From NCBI RefSeq assembly GCF_035818615.1, contig NZ_JAYKZY010000002.1, positions 2,048,501 through 2,112,500 of the forward strand: DNA of 64,000 nt. The letters run 5' to 3'. Shown here one piece after another: positions 1 through 7,574 of the stretch. The position numbers were made by a program, and so were the translations under genes. The notes below the pieces were generated by a model. It was given only the letters and a program-made list of their open reading frames with translations. It searched no databases and was not told the DNA's origin. Numbering within the stretch: position 1 is the first letter of the stretch; every line of letters begins with the position of its first letter. The DNA comes from Sphingobium sp. CR2-8 (GTDB lineage Bacteria > Pseudomonadota > Alphaproteobacteria > Sphingomonadales > Sphingomonadaceae).

Positions 1-1452
1 CGGTTCGAAAAGGATTTTCCTGGCGCTAGGATCATCAAGCTGGAGCAGAATTACCGATCCACGCCGCATATATTGGGGGCGGCGTCGGGGGTCATTGCCG
101 AAAATGGCAATCGGCTGGGCAAGACGTTGTGGACCGACATAGACGTGGGCGACAAGGTGCAGGTCGTCGGAGTTTGGGATGGACCGGAAGAGGCGCGACG
201 GATCGGCGACGATATCGAGGCCGTCCAGCGCAATGGCGGGTCGATCGATGAAGTCGCGATCCTGGTCCGCGCCCAGCACCAGACCCGCGAGTTCGAGGAC
301 CGCTTCATCCAGATCGGCCTGCCCTATCGGATCGTGGGCGGCTTTCGCTTCTACGAGCGCGCGGAAATCCGCGATGCACTGGCTTATCTGCGGCTGGTCA
401 ACCAACCGGCCGACGACCTGGCGTTCGAGCGGATCGTCAATGTGCCCAAGCGGGGTCTGGGCGACAAGGCGGTGGAGAAGCTGCATCGGCTGGCCCGGGC
501 GGAAGGCATACCGCTGGCGATGGCGGCGGCGCGCATATTGGACACCGACGAACTGACGCCGCAGGCGCGGCGATCGCTGGGTAATTTCATCGGCGATCTG
601 GCGCGCTGGCGCGATCGGGCGACGCAATTGCCCCATGCCGAACTGGCGCGGCAGATATTGGACGAAAGCGGCTATACCGCGACGTTGCAGGCGGAACGCA
701 CGACCGAAAGCGCCGGGCGGCTGGAGAACCTGTCCGAACTGGCGCGCGCGATGGAGGAATATGAGACGCTGGGCGCGTTCCTGGAGCATGTCAGCCTTGT
801 CATGGACAATGAGGCGCAGGCGGAAACCGCCAAGGTGACGATCATGACCATCCACGCGGCCAAGGGGCTGGAGTTCGACACCGTGTTTCTGGCGGGCTGG
901 GAGGAAGGCATCTTCCCGTCGCAACGCGCGCTGGACGAAGGCGGCCTCAACAGTCTGGAGGAAGAGCGGCGGCTGGCCTATGTCGCGATCACGCGGGCGC
1001 GCAAGCGGTGCACCATCGTGCATGCCGCCAATCGCCGCATCTATGGACAGTGGACCAGCAGCATCCCGTCGCGCTTCGTCGGCGAATTGCCGCCCGAGCA
1101 TGTCGAATCGGAAAGCAGCATGAGCGGCGGCGCGTCGCTATGGCGGGCCAACTGGTCGGAGCGCGACGATCCCTTCGCCGATGTCGCGCGTGGCACGGGC
1201 CGTGGGCCGGGCTGGCAGCGGGCGCAGTCCACCGGCCAGTTCAACCGCGAACCGGTGCGGATCGTGGAAGCGCGGGCGTCGGCCGTGTCGCTGGGCAATA
1301 AGGGGCGCAGCGACATGCACGTCGGCCTGCGCGTGTTCCACCAGAAATTCGGCTATGGCGCGGTGGCGGAGATCGAGGGCAACAAGCTGGAAATCGATTT
1401 CGAGACGGCCGGGCGCAAGCGGGTGATGGACAGCTTCGTTCAGCCGGCCTGA
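1..1452 (+). CDS. uvrD: UvrD/PcrA-type DNA helicase, 3' part (5' end outside window)
   Basis: The reading frame is open from the first base, so this is the C-terminal 483 residues of a superfamily 1A DNA helicase (UvrD/PcrA), the 3'-5' motor of nucleotide excision and mismatch repair. Visible helicase motifs: IV (LEQNYRST, residues 14-21), V (TIHAAKGLEFDTVF, about residue 284) and VI (YVAITRAR, about residue 327). The end of the protein carries the tail typical of the family (GLRVFHQKFGYGAV, then DFETAGRKRVMDSFV), which resembles the Tudor-like RNA-polymerase-binding fold of PcrA/UvrD. The Walker A domain lies upstream of the window. The last 13 bases overlap the convergent GAF gene. UvrD versus PcrA naming is by family only. 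Confidence 0.93.
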   Translation, partial: RFEKDFPGARIIKLEQNYRSTPHILGAASGVIAENGNRLGKTLWTDIDVGDKVQVVGVWDGPEEARRIGDDIEAVQRNGGSIDEVAILVRAQHQTREFEDRFIQIGLPYRIVGGFRFYERAEIRDALAYLRLVNQPADDLAFERIVNVPKRGLGDKAVEKLHRLARAEGIPLAMAAARILDTDELTPQARRSLGNFIGDLARWRDRATQLPHAELARQILDESGYTATLQAERTTESAGRLENLSELARAMEEYETLGAFLEHVSLVMDNEAQAETAKVTIMTIHAAKGLEFDTVFLAGWEEGIFPSQRALDEGGLNSLEEERRLAYVAITRARKRCTIVHAANRRIYGQWTSSIPSRFVGELPPEHVESESSMSGGASLWRANWSERDDPFADVARGTGRGPGWQRAQSTGQFNREPVRIVEARASAVSLGNKGRSDMHVGLRVFHQKFGYGAVAEIEGNKLEIDFETAGRKRVMDSFVQPA

Positions 1453-1967
1453 TGGTGTTGCGATGCTGCATTCAACCCGGCGATCGACGCCGGGTGCGCG
1501 AGAATGCGGGCGGAGAGAAGCGCGCCGATATCGTGTGCGTAGCTTTCGATCAGGGCGATCGTTTCGGCGTTGTCGATCAGGCGGGGCGCAGGATCAATGG
1601 CGCAAAGCGTGCCATAAAAGCTGCCGTCCGCGAGTATCACCGGGAAAGACACGTAGCTTTTGAAGCCATAGAAGATCGGAACCGGGTGCTTTTGCCACCC
1701 GATGTCGGCGTCGACATGATCGATGACCACATAGTCGCCGGTCTGGCGGATTTCGTTGCAGATCGTCATCTGCACCTCAAGCTCCGCGCCGGGCTCGAGG
1801 CCGAAGGCGATCTTGTCCAGCACCTGGCAGGCGATCCAGCGATCCTCCGTCACGCGCGCGACCGCCGCGAAACCCATCTGGGTAACGGCGCATAGCTGGG
1901 CCAGAATGGCGCGGATCGCGTCGTCATCGCCCTCATCAGCGGCCTGGGCGGCCAATTCGTCCTTCAT
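1440..1967 (-). CDS. GAF domain protein
   Basis: A 175-residue soluble protein consisting almost entirely of one GAF domain (about residues 18-165), with the usual pattern of CNEIRQTGDYVVIDHV, a GFKSYVSFPVI strand and GTLCAIDP near the end. GAF domains sense small ligands or redox state; no output domain (kinase, GGDEF, HTH) is attached, so it probably acts as a stand-alone sensor or partner. I start at 1967 because a GAGAAC ribosome-binding sequence lies a few bases before this ATG; a longer frame to 2114 exists but its extra residues look non-coding. It converges on and slightly overlaps the uvrD end. Specific ligand unknown. Confidence 0.8.
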   Translation of the reverse strand: MKDELAAQAADEGDDDAIRAILAQLCAVTQMGFAAVARVTEDRWIACQVLDKIAFGLEPGAELEVQMTICNEIRQTGDYVVIDHVDADIGWQKHPVPIFYGFKSYVSFPVILADGSFYGTLCAIDPAPRLIDNAETIALIESYAHDIGALLSARILAHPASIAGLNAASQHHQAG

Positions 1968-2132
1968 GCCGTTCTCATGGCAGGAAATGATGGTTTTGGC
2001 GAGTCCGCAGCGTGGGCCGTGAATAGAGAGCGAAGCGTAGGTTGGACATGGGGTGATGTCGGCGCGCTGGGCGGGCGCTTGTTGCAGATGTCCCGGATAT
2101 CGGGGCTGTGCCACCCTCGCTATCGCTCGGGG

Positions 2133-2175
2133 AATTTCGCCGGAAGCCGTCCCCCGGACGGCTTCCGGCGAAATT
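2133..2175 (-). terminator. Perfect 20-bp inverted repeat after the first tRNA-Ala
   Basis: AATTTCGCCGGAAGCCGTCC (2133-2152) and its exact reverse complement (2156-2175) are separated by three bases. The stem ends on the last base of the CCA of the tRNA-Ala transcribed leftward. There is no strong T tract, so it may be a processing or Rho-assisted terminator rather than a classical intrinsic one. Confidence 0.65.
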
Positions 2176-2250
2176 GGTGGAGCCTAGCGGGATCGAACCG
2201 CTGACCTCCTGCATGCCATGCAGGCGCTCTCCCAGCTGAGCTAAGGCCCC
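2175..2250 (-). tRNA. tRNA-Ala(GGC), copy 1
   Basis: On the minus strand the 76 bases start GGGGCCTTAGCTCAGCTGGG and end GGCTCCACCA. The acceptor pairs GGGGCCT/AGGCTCC (with wobbles). The anticodon stem CCTGC/GCAGG encloses the loop ATGGCAT, so the anticodon is GGC, reading GCC/GCU alanine codons. CCA is encoded. Identical in sequence to the second copy 190 bp to the right; both are transcribed leftward. Confidence 0.97.
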
Positions 2251-2394
2251 ATCGTTTACGGGCTGGCCGCGTCCCAATGGATCGGGCCATGTCCGGCTAT
2301 GCCGTCGGCCATATGTCATGTCCGCTGCGTACATTCAGGGCGCATCATGAGAGGTCATTTCCAGCCTCCCGACACCCCTTCGCTTACGCTTGGG

Positions 2395-2442
2395 AGTTTT
2401 GCCGAAAGCCGTCCCCCGGACAGCTTTTTGATCGGCAAAACT
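2395..2442 (-). terminator. Imperfect hairpin after the second tRNA-Ala
   Basis: AGTTTTGCCGA (2395-2405) is complementary to TCGGCAAAACT (2432-2442); inside it the shared core CGTCCCCCGGAC repeats the loop of the hairpin after copy 1. As there, the stem begins on the final base of the tRNA CCA end. It looks like a diverged copy of the same tRNA-plus-hairpin unit. Confidence 0.6.
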
Positions 2443-2517
2443 GGTGGAGCCTAGCGGGATCGAACCGCTGACCTCCTGCATGCCATGCAGGCGCTCTCCC
2501 AGCTGAGCTAAGGCCCC
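2442..2517 (-). tRNA. tRNA-Ala(GGC), copy 2
   Basis: Same 76-base sequence as copy 1, anticodon GGC in the loop ATGGCAT, CCA encoded. Transcribed leftward, so this is the upstream copy of a tandem pair. The flank on its 3' side resembles that of copy 1, indicating that gene and hairpin were duplicated together. Confidence 0.97.
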
Positions 2518-2605
2518 GTCACCATTGAAGCGCCGCTTGGGTCCGGCGCTTCGGAGGTCGCTGCCATTAGGTGGCAGCGATCTCCTTGGCAAGCATAAAT
2601 TTCAC

Positions 2606-2938
2606 TTAGTTGTCGTCGTTGTCGTCGTCGCTCGCGGCTTCCACGCCGAGGTCGTCGTCGCCACCCAGATCGACGTCGTTATCCGGCGAATCGCCGTCGT
2701 CGTCGACGTCGATGTCCAGATCGTCATCAGCGGTTTCCAGCTCGCCATCGGCGGTCTCGATCACCTTCTTGGGCGCTGCTTCCTCATAGGGGAGCGGCTG
2801 CTTCGACTTCAAAACCGGCTCGGGTTCCCAGGCGCTGCCGCAGTTGATGCAGGTTACCGGATCGTCCTTGCCCAGATCGTAGAAACGAGTCGCGCATTTC
2901 GGGCAGGTCCGCTTCGTGCCCCATTCAGCCTTCACCAT
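2606..2938 (-). CDS. FYDLN_acid (TIGR02300-type) zinc-ribbon/acidic-tail protein
   Basis: A 110-residue protein typical of alphaproteobacteria. The N-terminal 45 residues hold a zinc-ribbon-like pair of CxxC motifs (CPKC and CINC) and the diagnostic FYDLGKDDP stretch (FYDLN in most members). The C-terminal half is almost entirely Asp/Glu/Asn (a run of DDDxDIDVDDDGD type), hence a very low predicted pI. Function of the family is not established. It is transcribed away from aroA; in related genomes it commonly neighbours the tRNA-Ala and aroA genes. Confidence 0.85.
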   Translation of the reverse strand: MVKAEWGTKRTCPKCATRFYDLGKDDPVTCINCGSAWEPEPVLKSKQPLPYEEAAPKKVIETADGELETADDDLDIDVDDDGDSPDNDVDLGGDDDLGVEAASDDDNDDN

Positions 2939-3087
2939 GTCCGGCCTGTTCCTTTATTCGATGCTCAAAACGTAAAATAACACGGCGCAACGCTTGTTGC
3001 CCGCGAAACGTGGCGCGCCTTGCCATAGCGGGATCGCGCTGTCAAAAGCCGGGCGCATTTTTTCGATTTCATGACAACGGATAGCCC

Positions 3088-4428
3088 GTGACACAGCATA
3101 GCGATCAGCCTGCCCCGATGACCTTCACCGCCGCACCGCCCCTGTCGGGCAGCGTGACCGTGCCGGGCGACAAGAGCATTTCCCATCGATCGCTGATGCT
3201 GTCGGCGCTGGCGATCGGGCAAAGCCGGGTCGAAGGGCTGCTGGAGGGCGAGGATGTGCTGGCCACCGCCACCGCGATGCGGGCGATGGGCGCGCAGATC
3301 GAGCGCGATGCCGATGGCGTGTGGCATATCCATGGCGTGGGCGTGGGCGGACTGCTCCAGCCTGAGACGGCGCTGGACATGGGTAATAGCGGCACGTCGA
3401 CGCGGCTGTTGATGGGGCTGCTCGCCAGCCATGACCTGACCGCGACCTTCGTGGGCGACGCATCCTTGAGCAAGCGGCCGATGGCGCGCGTGACCGAGCC
3501 GCTGTCGCGCATGGGGGCCAGCTTCACCAGCAGCCCCGGTGACCGCCTGCCGCTGACGATGAAGGGCGCCTGCCCCGCCGTGCCGCTCGACTACCGCCTG
3601 CCCGTCGCGTCGGCGCAGGTGAAGTCCGCGATCCTGCTGGCGGGCCTCAACACGCCCGGCATTACCCGCGTGGTCGAGCCGATCCCGACCCGCGACCATA
3701 GCGAACGCATGTTGAAAGGATTCGGCGCGGACCTGACCGTCAAGGTCGAAGCGGACGGCACGCGGATCATCACGCTGGTCGGCGAGGCGGAATTGCAGCC
3801 GCAGCATATCGTCGTACCGGGCGACCCTTCCTCTGCCGCCTTTCCCATGGTCGCGGCCTTGCTGGTGCCCGGATCGCGCGTGACGATCGCCAATGTGGGG
3901 CTGAACGCCACGCGCGCGGGCCTGATCGACCTGTTGCGTGAAATGGGCGGATCGATCGAGGTCGTGAACGCCCGCGAAGTCGGCGGCGAGCCGGTCGGCG
4001 ATCTGGTCGTCACCGCCTCCGCGCTCCAAGGGGTGGAGCCCGACCCGGCGCGCGCGCCGAGCATGATAGACGAATATCCGGTCGCCTTCATCGCGGCTGC
4101 TTTCGCGCAGGGACGCAGCGTGTTTCGGGGGCTGGAGGAATTACGCGTCAAGGAGTTGGACCGCATCGCCACCATGGTCGAAGGATTGCGGGCGATCGGC
4201 GTTGCCGTGGAGGAACTGGAGGACGGCATCGTCATCGAGGGGACGGGCGGCGCGCCGCTGGCCGGTGGCGGGCCGATCGCAACCCGGCTGGACCATCGTA
4301 TCGCGATGAGCTTCGCGGTGGCGGGGCTGGTGTCGAAGGGCGGCGTCACCATCGACGACATGCGCCCGGTGGCGACCAGCTTCCCGACCTTCGTGCCGCT
4401 GCTCCGGTCGCTGGGGGCGATCGCATGA
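3088..4428 (+). CDS. aroA: 3-phosphoshikimate 1-carboxyvinyltransferase (EPSP synthase)
   Basis: A 446-residue enzyme of the shikimate pathway that joins phosphoenolpyruvate to shikimate-3-phosphate. Landmarks: GDKSISHRSLM (residues 27-37, catalytic Lys29), MGNSGTSTRLLMG, SAQVKSAILLAGL, TRDHSERML, a DEYPVAFIAAAFA segment with the proton-transfer Asp, RVKELDRI and DHRIAMSFA near the end. The set GDKS, SAQVK, RDHSE and NATR is the pattern used to define class II EPSP synthases (the Agrobacterium CP4 type). The start is GTG at 3088; an internal ATG at 3118 is possible but would leave a very short N-terminus. It overlaps cmk by 4 bp, so the two are translationally coupled. Confidence 0.96.
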   Translation: MTQHSDQPAPMTFTAAPPLSGSVTVPGDKSISHRSLMLSALAIGQSRVEGLLEGEDVLATATAMRAMGAQIERDADGVWHIHGVGVGGLLQPETALDMGNSGTSTRLLMGLLASHDLTATFVGDASLSKRPMARVTEPLSRMGASFTSSPGDRLPLTMKGACPAVPLDYRLPVASAQVKSAILLAGLNTPGITRVVEPIPTRDHSERMLKGFGADLTVKVEADGTRIITLVGEAELQPQHIVVPGDPSSAAFPMVAALLVPGSRVTIANVGLNATRAGLIDLLREMGGSIEVVNAREVGGEPVGDLVVTASALQGVEPDPARAPSMIDEYPVAFIAAAFAQGRSVFRGLEELRVKELDRIATMVEGLRAIGVAVEELEDGIVIEGTGGAPLAGGGPIATRLDHRIAMSFAVAGLVSKGGVTIDDMRPVATSFPTFVPLLRSLGAIA

Positions 4429-5060
4429 TCATCGCGGTCGACGGCCCTGCCGCATCGGGCAAGGGCACCATCGCCAAGGCGCTGGGCCGCCATTATGGCC
4501 TGCCCGTACTCGACACCGGGCTGCTGTATCGCGCGGTCGGGCTGTCGGTGCTGAAGGCCGGTGGCGACCCGGATGTGGAGGCCGACGCGCTGGCCGCTGC
4601 CGGGTTCGCGGATGCCATCCTGGCCGATCCGGCGCTGCGCAGCGAGGCGGTCGGCAGCCTGGCGTCGCGCGTGTCGGTGCATCAGAGCGTGCGCGACGCG
4701 CTGGTCGCGCGACAGCGGGACTTCGCCACGCAACCGGGCGGCGCGATCCTGGACGGGCGCGACATCGGCACGGTAATCGCGCCGGACGCCGACGCCAAGA
4801 TTTTCGTGACGGCCAGCGTCCATGTCCGCGCCGAGCGCCGGTTCAAGGATGCGCTGAGCCATGGCGGCCATCCCGACATGGACAGCCTAATAGCCGACAT
4901 CCAGGCGCGCGACACGCGCGACATGAGCCGCGACCATGCCCCCCTTAAGCAGGCCGACGGCGCGGACTTGCTAGACACCAGCGATTTGACTATAGACGCG
5001 GCCGTCCAGCGGGCTGTTGCGCTTGTGGACGCCCAGCTTGAAGGTCGCTGCATAAGCTGA
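4425..5060 (+). CDS. cmk: Cytidylate kinase
   Basis: A 211-residue NMP kinase phosphorylating CMP/dCMP. The N-terminus has the P-loop GPAASGKGTIA (residues 7-17), followed by the CMP-binding LDTGLLYRAVG; the family signature GRDIGTVIAPDADAKIFVTA sits mid-protein and RDTRDMSRDHAPL is the lid region. The ATG overlaps the aroA stop (ATGA), and rpsA follows 170 bp downstream, the usual alphaproteobacterial order aroA-cmk-rpsA. Length is normal. Confidence 0.96.
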   Translation: MIIAVDGPAASGKGTIAKALGRHYGLPVLDTGLLYRAVGLSVLKAGGDPDVEADALAAAGFADAILADPALRSEAVGSLASRVSVHQSVRDALVARQRDFATQPGGAILDGRDIGTVIAPDADAKIFVTASVHVRAERRFKDALSHGGHPDMDSLIADIQARDTRDMSRDHAPLKQADGADLLDTSDLTIDAAVQRAVALVDAQLEGRCIS

Positions 5061-5230
5061 CCCGTCAAGGCGCCCGGTTGTTCCGCGCGCCCTTTTCGCT
5101 TTTCAAAGCCGCGCGTTCCCTTGTTCTCTAACGCGCGGGATACGTTCAGGATATTCGGTCCTGAACGTGCTTTGGCCAAAGACCATCGGACACAACCGGT
5201 TGGCCAGCAATGATGAGTGAAGGACTAACC

Positions 5231-6943
5231 ATGGCCTCTACGGCATTCCCCACGCGCGACGATTTCGCCGCGCTTCTCAATGATTCTCTCGGTGGTGAGG
5301 ACGGCGGCTTTGAAGGCCGCGTCGTCAAGGGCACCGTTACCGCCATCGAAAACGACCTGGCCGTCATCGACGTAGGTCTGAAGTCCGAAGGCCGCGTGCC
5401 GCTGCGCGAATTCGCCGCTCCCGGCCAGAAGGCTGACCTGAAGGTCGGCGACGAAGTCGAAGTCTATGTCGACCGCGTCGAAAACGCCCATGGCGAAGCC
5501 ATGCTGTCGCGTGACCGCGCCCGTCGCGAAGCCGCCTGGGACAAGCTGGAAGCCGAGTTCACCGAAAGCGCCCGCGTCGAAGGCGTCATCTTCGGTCGCG
5601 TCAAGGGTGGCTTCACCGTCGACCTGGACGGCGCCGTGGCGTTCCTGCCCGGCAGCCAAGTCGATATCCGCCCCGTGCGCGATGTCACCCCGCTGATGGA
5701 CATTCCGCAGCCCTTCCAGATCCTGAAGATGGATCGTCGTCGCGGCAACATCGTCGTGTCGCGTCGCGCCATTCTGGAAGAAACCCGCGCCGAACAGCGC
5801 TCGGGTCTCATCCAGACGCTGGCCGAAGGCCAGATCATCGAAGGCGTCGTCAAGAACATCACCGACTATGGTGCGTTCGTCGACCTGGGCGGCATCGATG
5901 GCCTGCTGCACGTCACCGACCTGTCGTACAAGCGCATCAACCACCCCAACGAAATGATCAACATCGGCGACACGGTTCGCGTGCAGATCATCCGCATCAA
6001 CCGCGACACGCAGCGCATCTCGCTCGGCATGAAGCAGCTGGAAAGCGATCCGTGGGAAGGCGCCGCCGCCAAATATCCGATCGGCGCCAAGCTGTCGGGC
6101 CGCGTCACCAACATCACCGAATATGGTGCGTTCGTGGAACTGGAAGCGGGCATCGAAGGTCTGGTCCATGTCAGCGAAATGTCCTGGACCAAGAAGAACG
6201 TCCACCCCGGCAAGATCGTGTCGACCAGCCAGGAAGTCGAAGTCCTGGTGCTGGAAGTCGATCCCGAAAAGCGCCGCATCAGCCTTGGCCTCAAGCAGGC
6301 CCAGTCGAACCCCTGGGACAGCTTTGCCGAACGTCACCCGATCGGTTCGACCGTCGAAGGCGAAGTCAAGAATGCGACCGAGTTCGGCCTGTTCATCGGC
6401 CTGGACGGCGACGTCGACGGCATGGTCCACATGTCCGACATCGCATGGGGCATTTCGGGCGAAGACGCGCTGGCGCTGCATCGCAAGGGTGAGGCCGTTC
6501 AGGCCGTCGTTCTCGACATCGACGTCGAGAAGGAGCGCATCAGCCTGGGCATGAAGCAGCTTGAGCGTGGCGGCCCGGCCGCTGGCGGCACCGCCGCAGC
6601 ATCGGCTGGCCTCAACAAGAACGCGATCGTCACCGTGACCGTCCTTGAAGTCCGCGACGGCGGCCTGGAAGTCCAGGCTGGCGAAGACGGCGCGGCCGGC
6701 TTCATCAAGCGCAGCGACCTGGGTCGCGACCGCGACGAGCAGCGTTCGGAACGCTTCCAGATCGGCCAGAAGTTCGACGCGATGGTGACCGGTTTCGACC
6801 GCGCCAAGAAGCCGACCTTCTCGGTCAAGGCGATGCAGATCGCCGAAGAGAAGCAGGCCGTGGCGCAATACGGTTCGTCCGACAGCGGCGCGTCGCTGGG
6901 CGACATCCTGGGCGAAGCGCTCAAGGCGAAGACCGAAGGCTGA
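5231..6943 (+). CDS. rpsA: 30S ribosomal protein S1
   Basis: A 570-residue protein with six S1 (OB-fold) RNA-binding repeats in series; repeats 3-6 carry the standard ITDYGAFVDLGGIDGLLHVTD-like and RVNITEYGAFVELEAG-like cores, while repeats 1-2 bind the ribosome. S1 brings mRNA to the 30S subunit. I use the ATG at 5231 because GAAGGA lies 6 bases before it; upstream ATGs at 5210 and 5213 have no such site. Codon use is strongly biased (GAA, AAG, GTC), as expected for a highly expressed gene. A leader of about 170 bp precedes it and a strong intrinsic terminator follows. Confidence 0.97.
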   Translation: MASTAFPTRDDFAALLNDSLGGEDGGFEGRVVKGTVTAIENDLAVIDVGLKSEGRVPLREFAAPGQKADLKVGDEVEVYVDRVENAHGEAMLSRDRARREAAWDKLEAEFTESARVEGVIFGRVKGGFTVDLDGAVAFLPGSQVDIRPVRDVTPLMDIPQPFQILKMDRRRGNIVVSRRAILEETRAEQRSGLIQTLAEGQIIEGVVKNITDYGAFVDLGGIDGLLHVTDLSYKRINHPNEMINIGDTVRVQIIRINRDTQRISLGMKQLESDPWEGAAAKYPIGAKLSGRVTNITEYGAFVELEAGIEGLVHVSEMSWTKKNVHPGKIVSTSQEVEVLVLEVDPEKRRISLGLKQAQSNPWDSFAERHPIGSTVEGEVKNATEFGLFIGLDGDVDGMVHMSDIAWGISGEDALALHRKGEAVQAVVLDIDVEKERISLGMKQLERGGPAAGGTAAASAGLNKNAIVTVTVLEVRDGGLEVQAGEDGAAGFIKRSDLGRDRDEQRSERFQIGQKFDAMVTGFDRAKKPTFSVKAMQIAEEKQAVAQYGSSDSGASLGDILGEALKAKTEG

Positions 6944-6970
6944 GCCTTCCTCAGCTTCGAATGCATAGGA

Positions 6971-7004
6971 AACCCGCCGGACCGATGTCCGGCGGGTTTT
7001 TCTT
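6971..7004 (+). terminator. Intrinsic terminator of rpsA
   Basis: AACCCGCCGGAC (6971-6982), loop CGAT, GTCCGGCGGGTT (6987-6998), then a T-rich run to 7004: a 12-bp perfect GC-rich stem with T tract, 28 bp after the rpsA stop codon. Confidence 0.95.
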
Positions 7005-7122
7005 GGGCTCCGATATGCCCGTCCTTTTGTAAACGTAACGATATTGATGTTGCCCGATTGTCAACGCCTTGCGGACGCTCTATGCAATGTGTTGGGGTAC
7101 GGCAGAGGGGGCTGGGGAAGCT

Positions 7123-7407
7123 ATGATCCGTTCGGAACTGATCCAGAAACTGGCCGACGAAAATCCGGGGCTGAGCCTGCCGGAAGTGGAGAAGATCGTC
7201 GATCTTTTCTTCCGGGAGATCGTCGATCGCCTTTCCACCGGCGGCCGTGTCGAATTGCGGGGTTTCGGGGCATTTACGACACGCGCGCGCGACGCACGCA
7301 CGGGGCGCAACCCGCGCACGGGCGAGCAGGTGCCGGTGGACGCCAAACGCGTACCCTATTTCAAGCCGGGCAAGGAAATGCGCGAGCGGTTGAACGCGAA
7401 GGATTGA
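7123..7407 (+). CDS. ihfB: Integration host factor subunit beta
   Basis: A 94-residue DNA-bending protein of the HU/IHF family, the beta subunit of IHF, needed in nucleoid structure, sigma-54 promoters and site-specific recombination. Signature residues: [15 protein letters not shown] at the start, then [10 protein letters not shown] and [10 protein letters not shown] (the beta-arm), ending in [14 protein letters not shown]. The ATG at 7123 is chosen because GGGGAAG lies directly upstream and because the family begins with M-I/T-R/K-S; the frame extends upstream without support. It follows rpsA, as in many proteobacteria. The next gene is the tRNA-Leu used as integration site. Confidence 0.95.
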   Translation: MIRSELIQKLADENPGLSLPEVEKIVDLFFREIVDRLSTGGRVELRGFGAFTTRARDARTGRNPRTGEQVPVDAKRVPYFKPGKEMRERLNAKD

Positions 7408-7474
7408 ACCCAAGTTGAATCGACCTTGACCTGATGGCCGTCGGTCGTCAGTGAAAGCGCTGCCTGCCATGCGG

Positions 7475-7560
7475 GCGGACGTGGCGAAATCGGTAGACGC
7501 AGCGGACTTAAAATCCGCCTTCCCCTGGAAATGCGGGTTCAAGTCCCGCCGTCCGCACCA
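7475..7560 (+). tRNA. tRNA-Leu(UAA), integration site of the island
   Basis: 86 bases with acceptor GCGGACG/CGTCCGC, encoded CCA, and long variable arm as in leucine tRNAs. The anticodon stem GCGGA/TCCGC encloses the loop CTTAAAA, anticodon TAA. Its 3' 56 bases are duplicated at 25433, so the tRNA was restored on integration and remains intact at the left end of the island. Confidence 0.97.
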
Positions 7561-7561
7561 A
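7505..7561 (+). repeat. Left attachment site (attL), inside tRNA-Leu
   Basis: 57 bp spanning the anticodon loop to one base past CCA, identical to 25433-25489. Identity stops at both edges (G versus C before it; C versus G after it), so these limits define the shared core. Confidence 0.95.
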
Positions 7562-7574
7562 CAAAATCAATGGG

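Noticed and set aside
1975..2592. Open frames containing LAQLGERLHGMQEVSGSIPLG on the minus strand
   Set aside because: These are translations of the two tRNA-Ala genes and flanks, a well-known annotation artefact.
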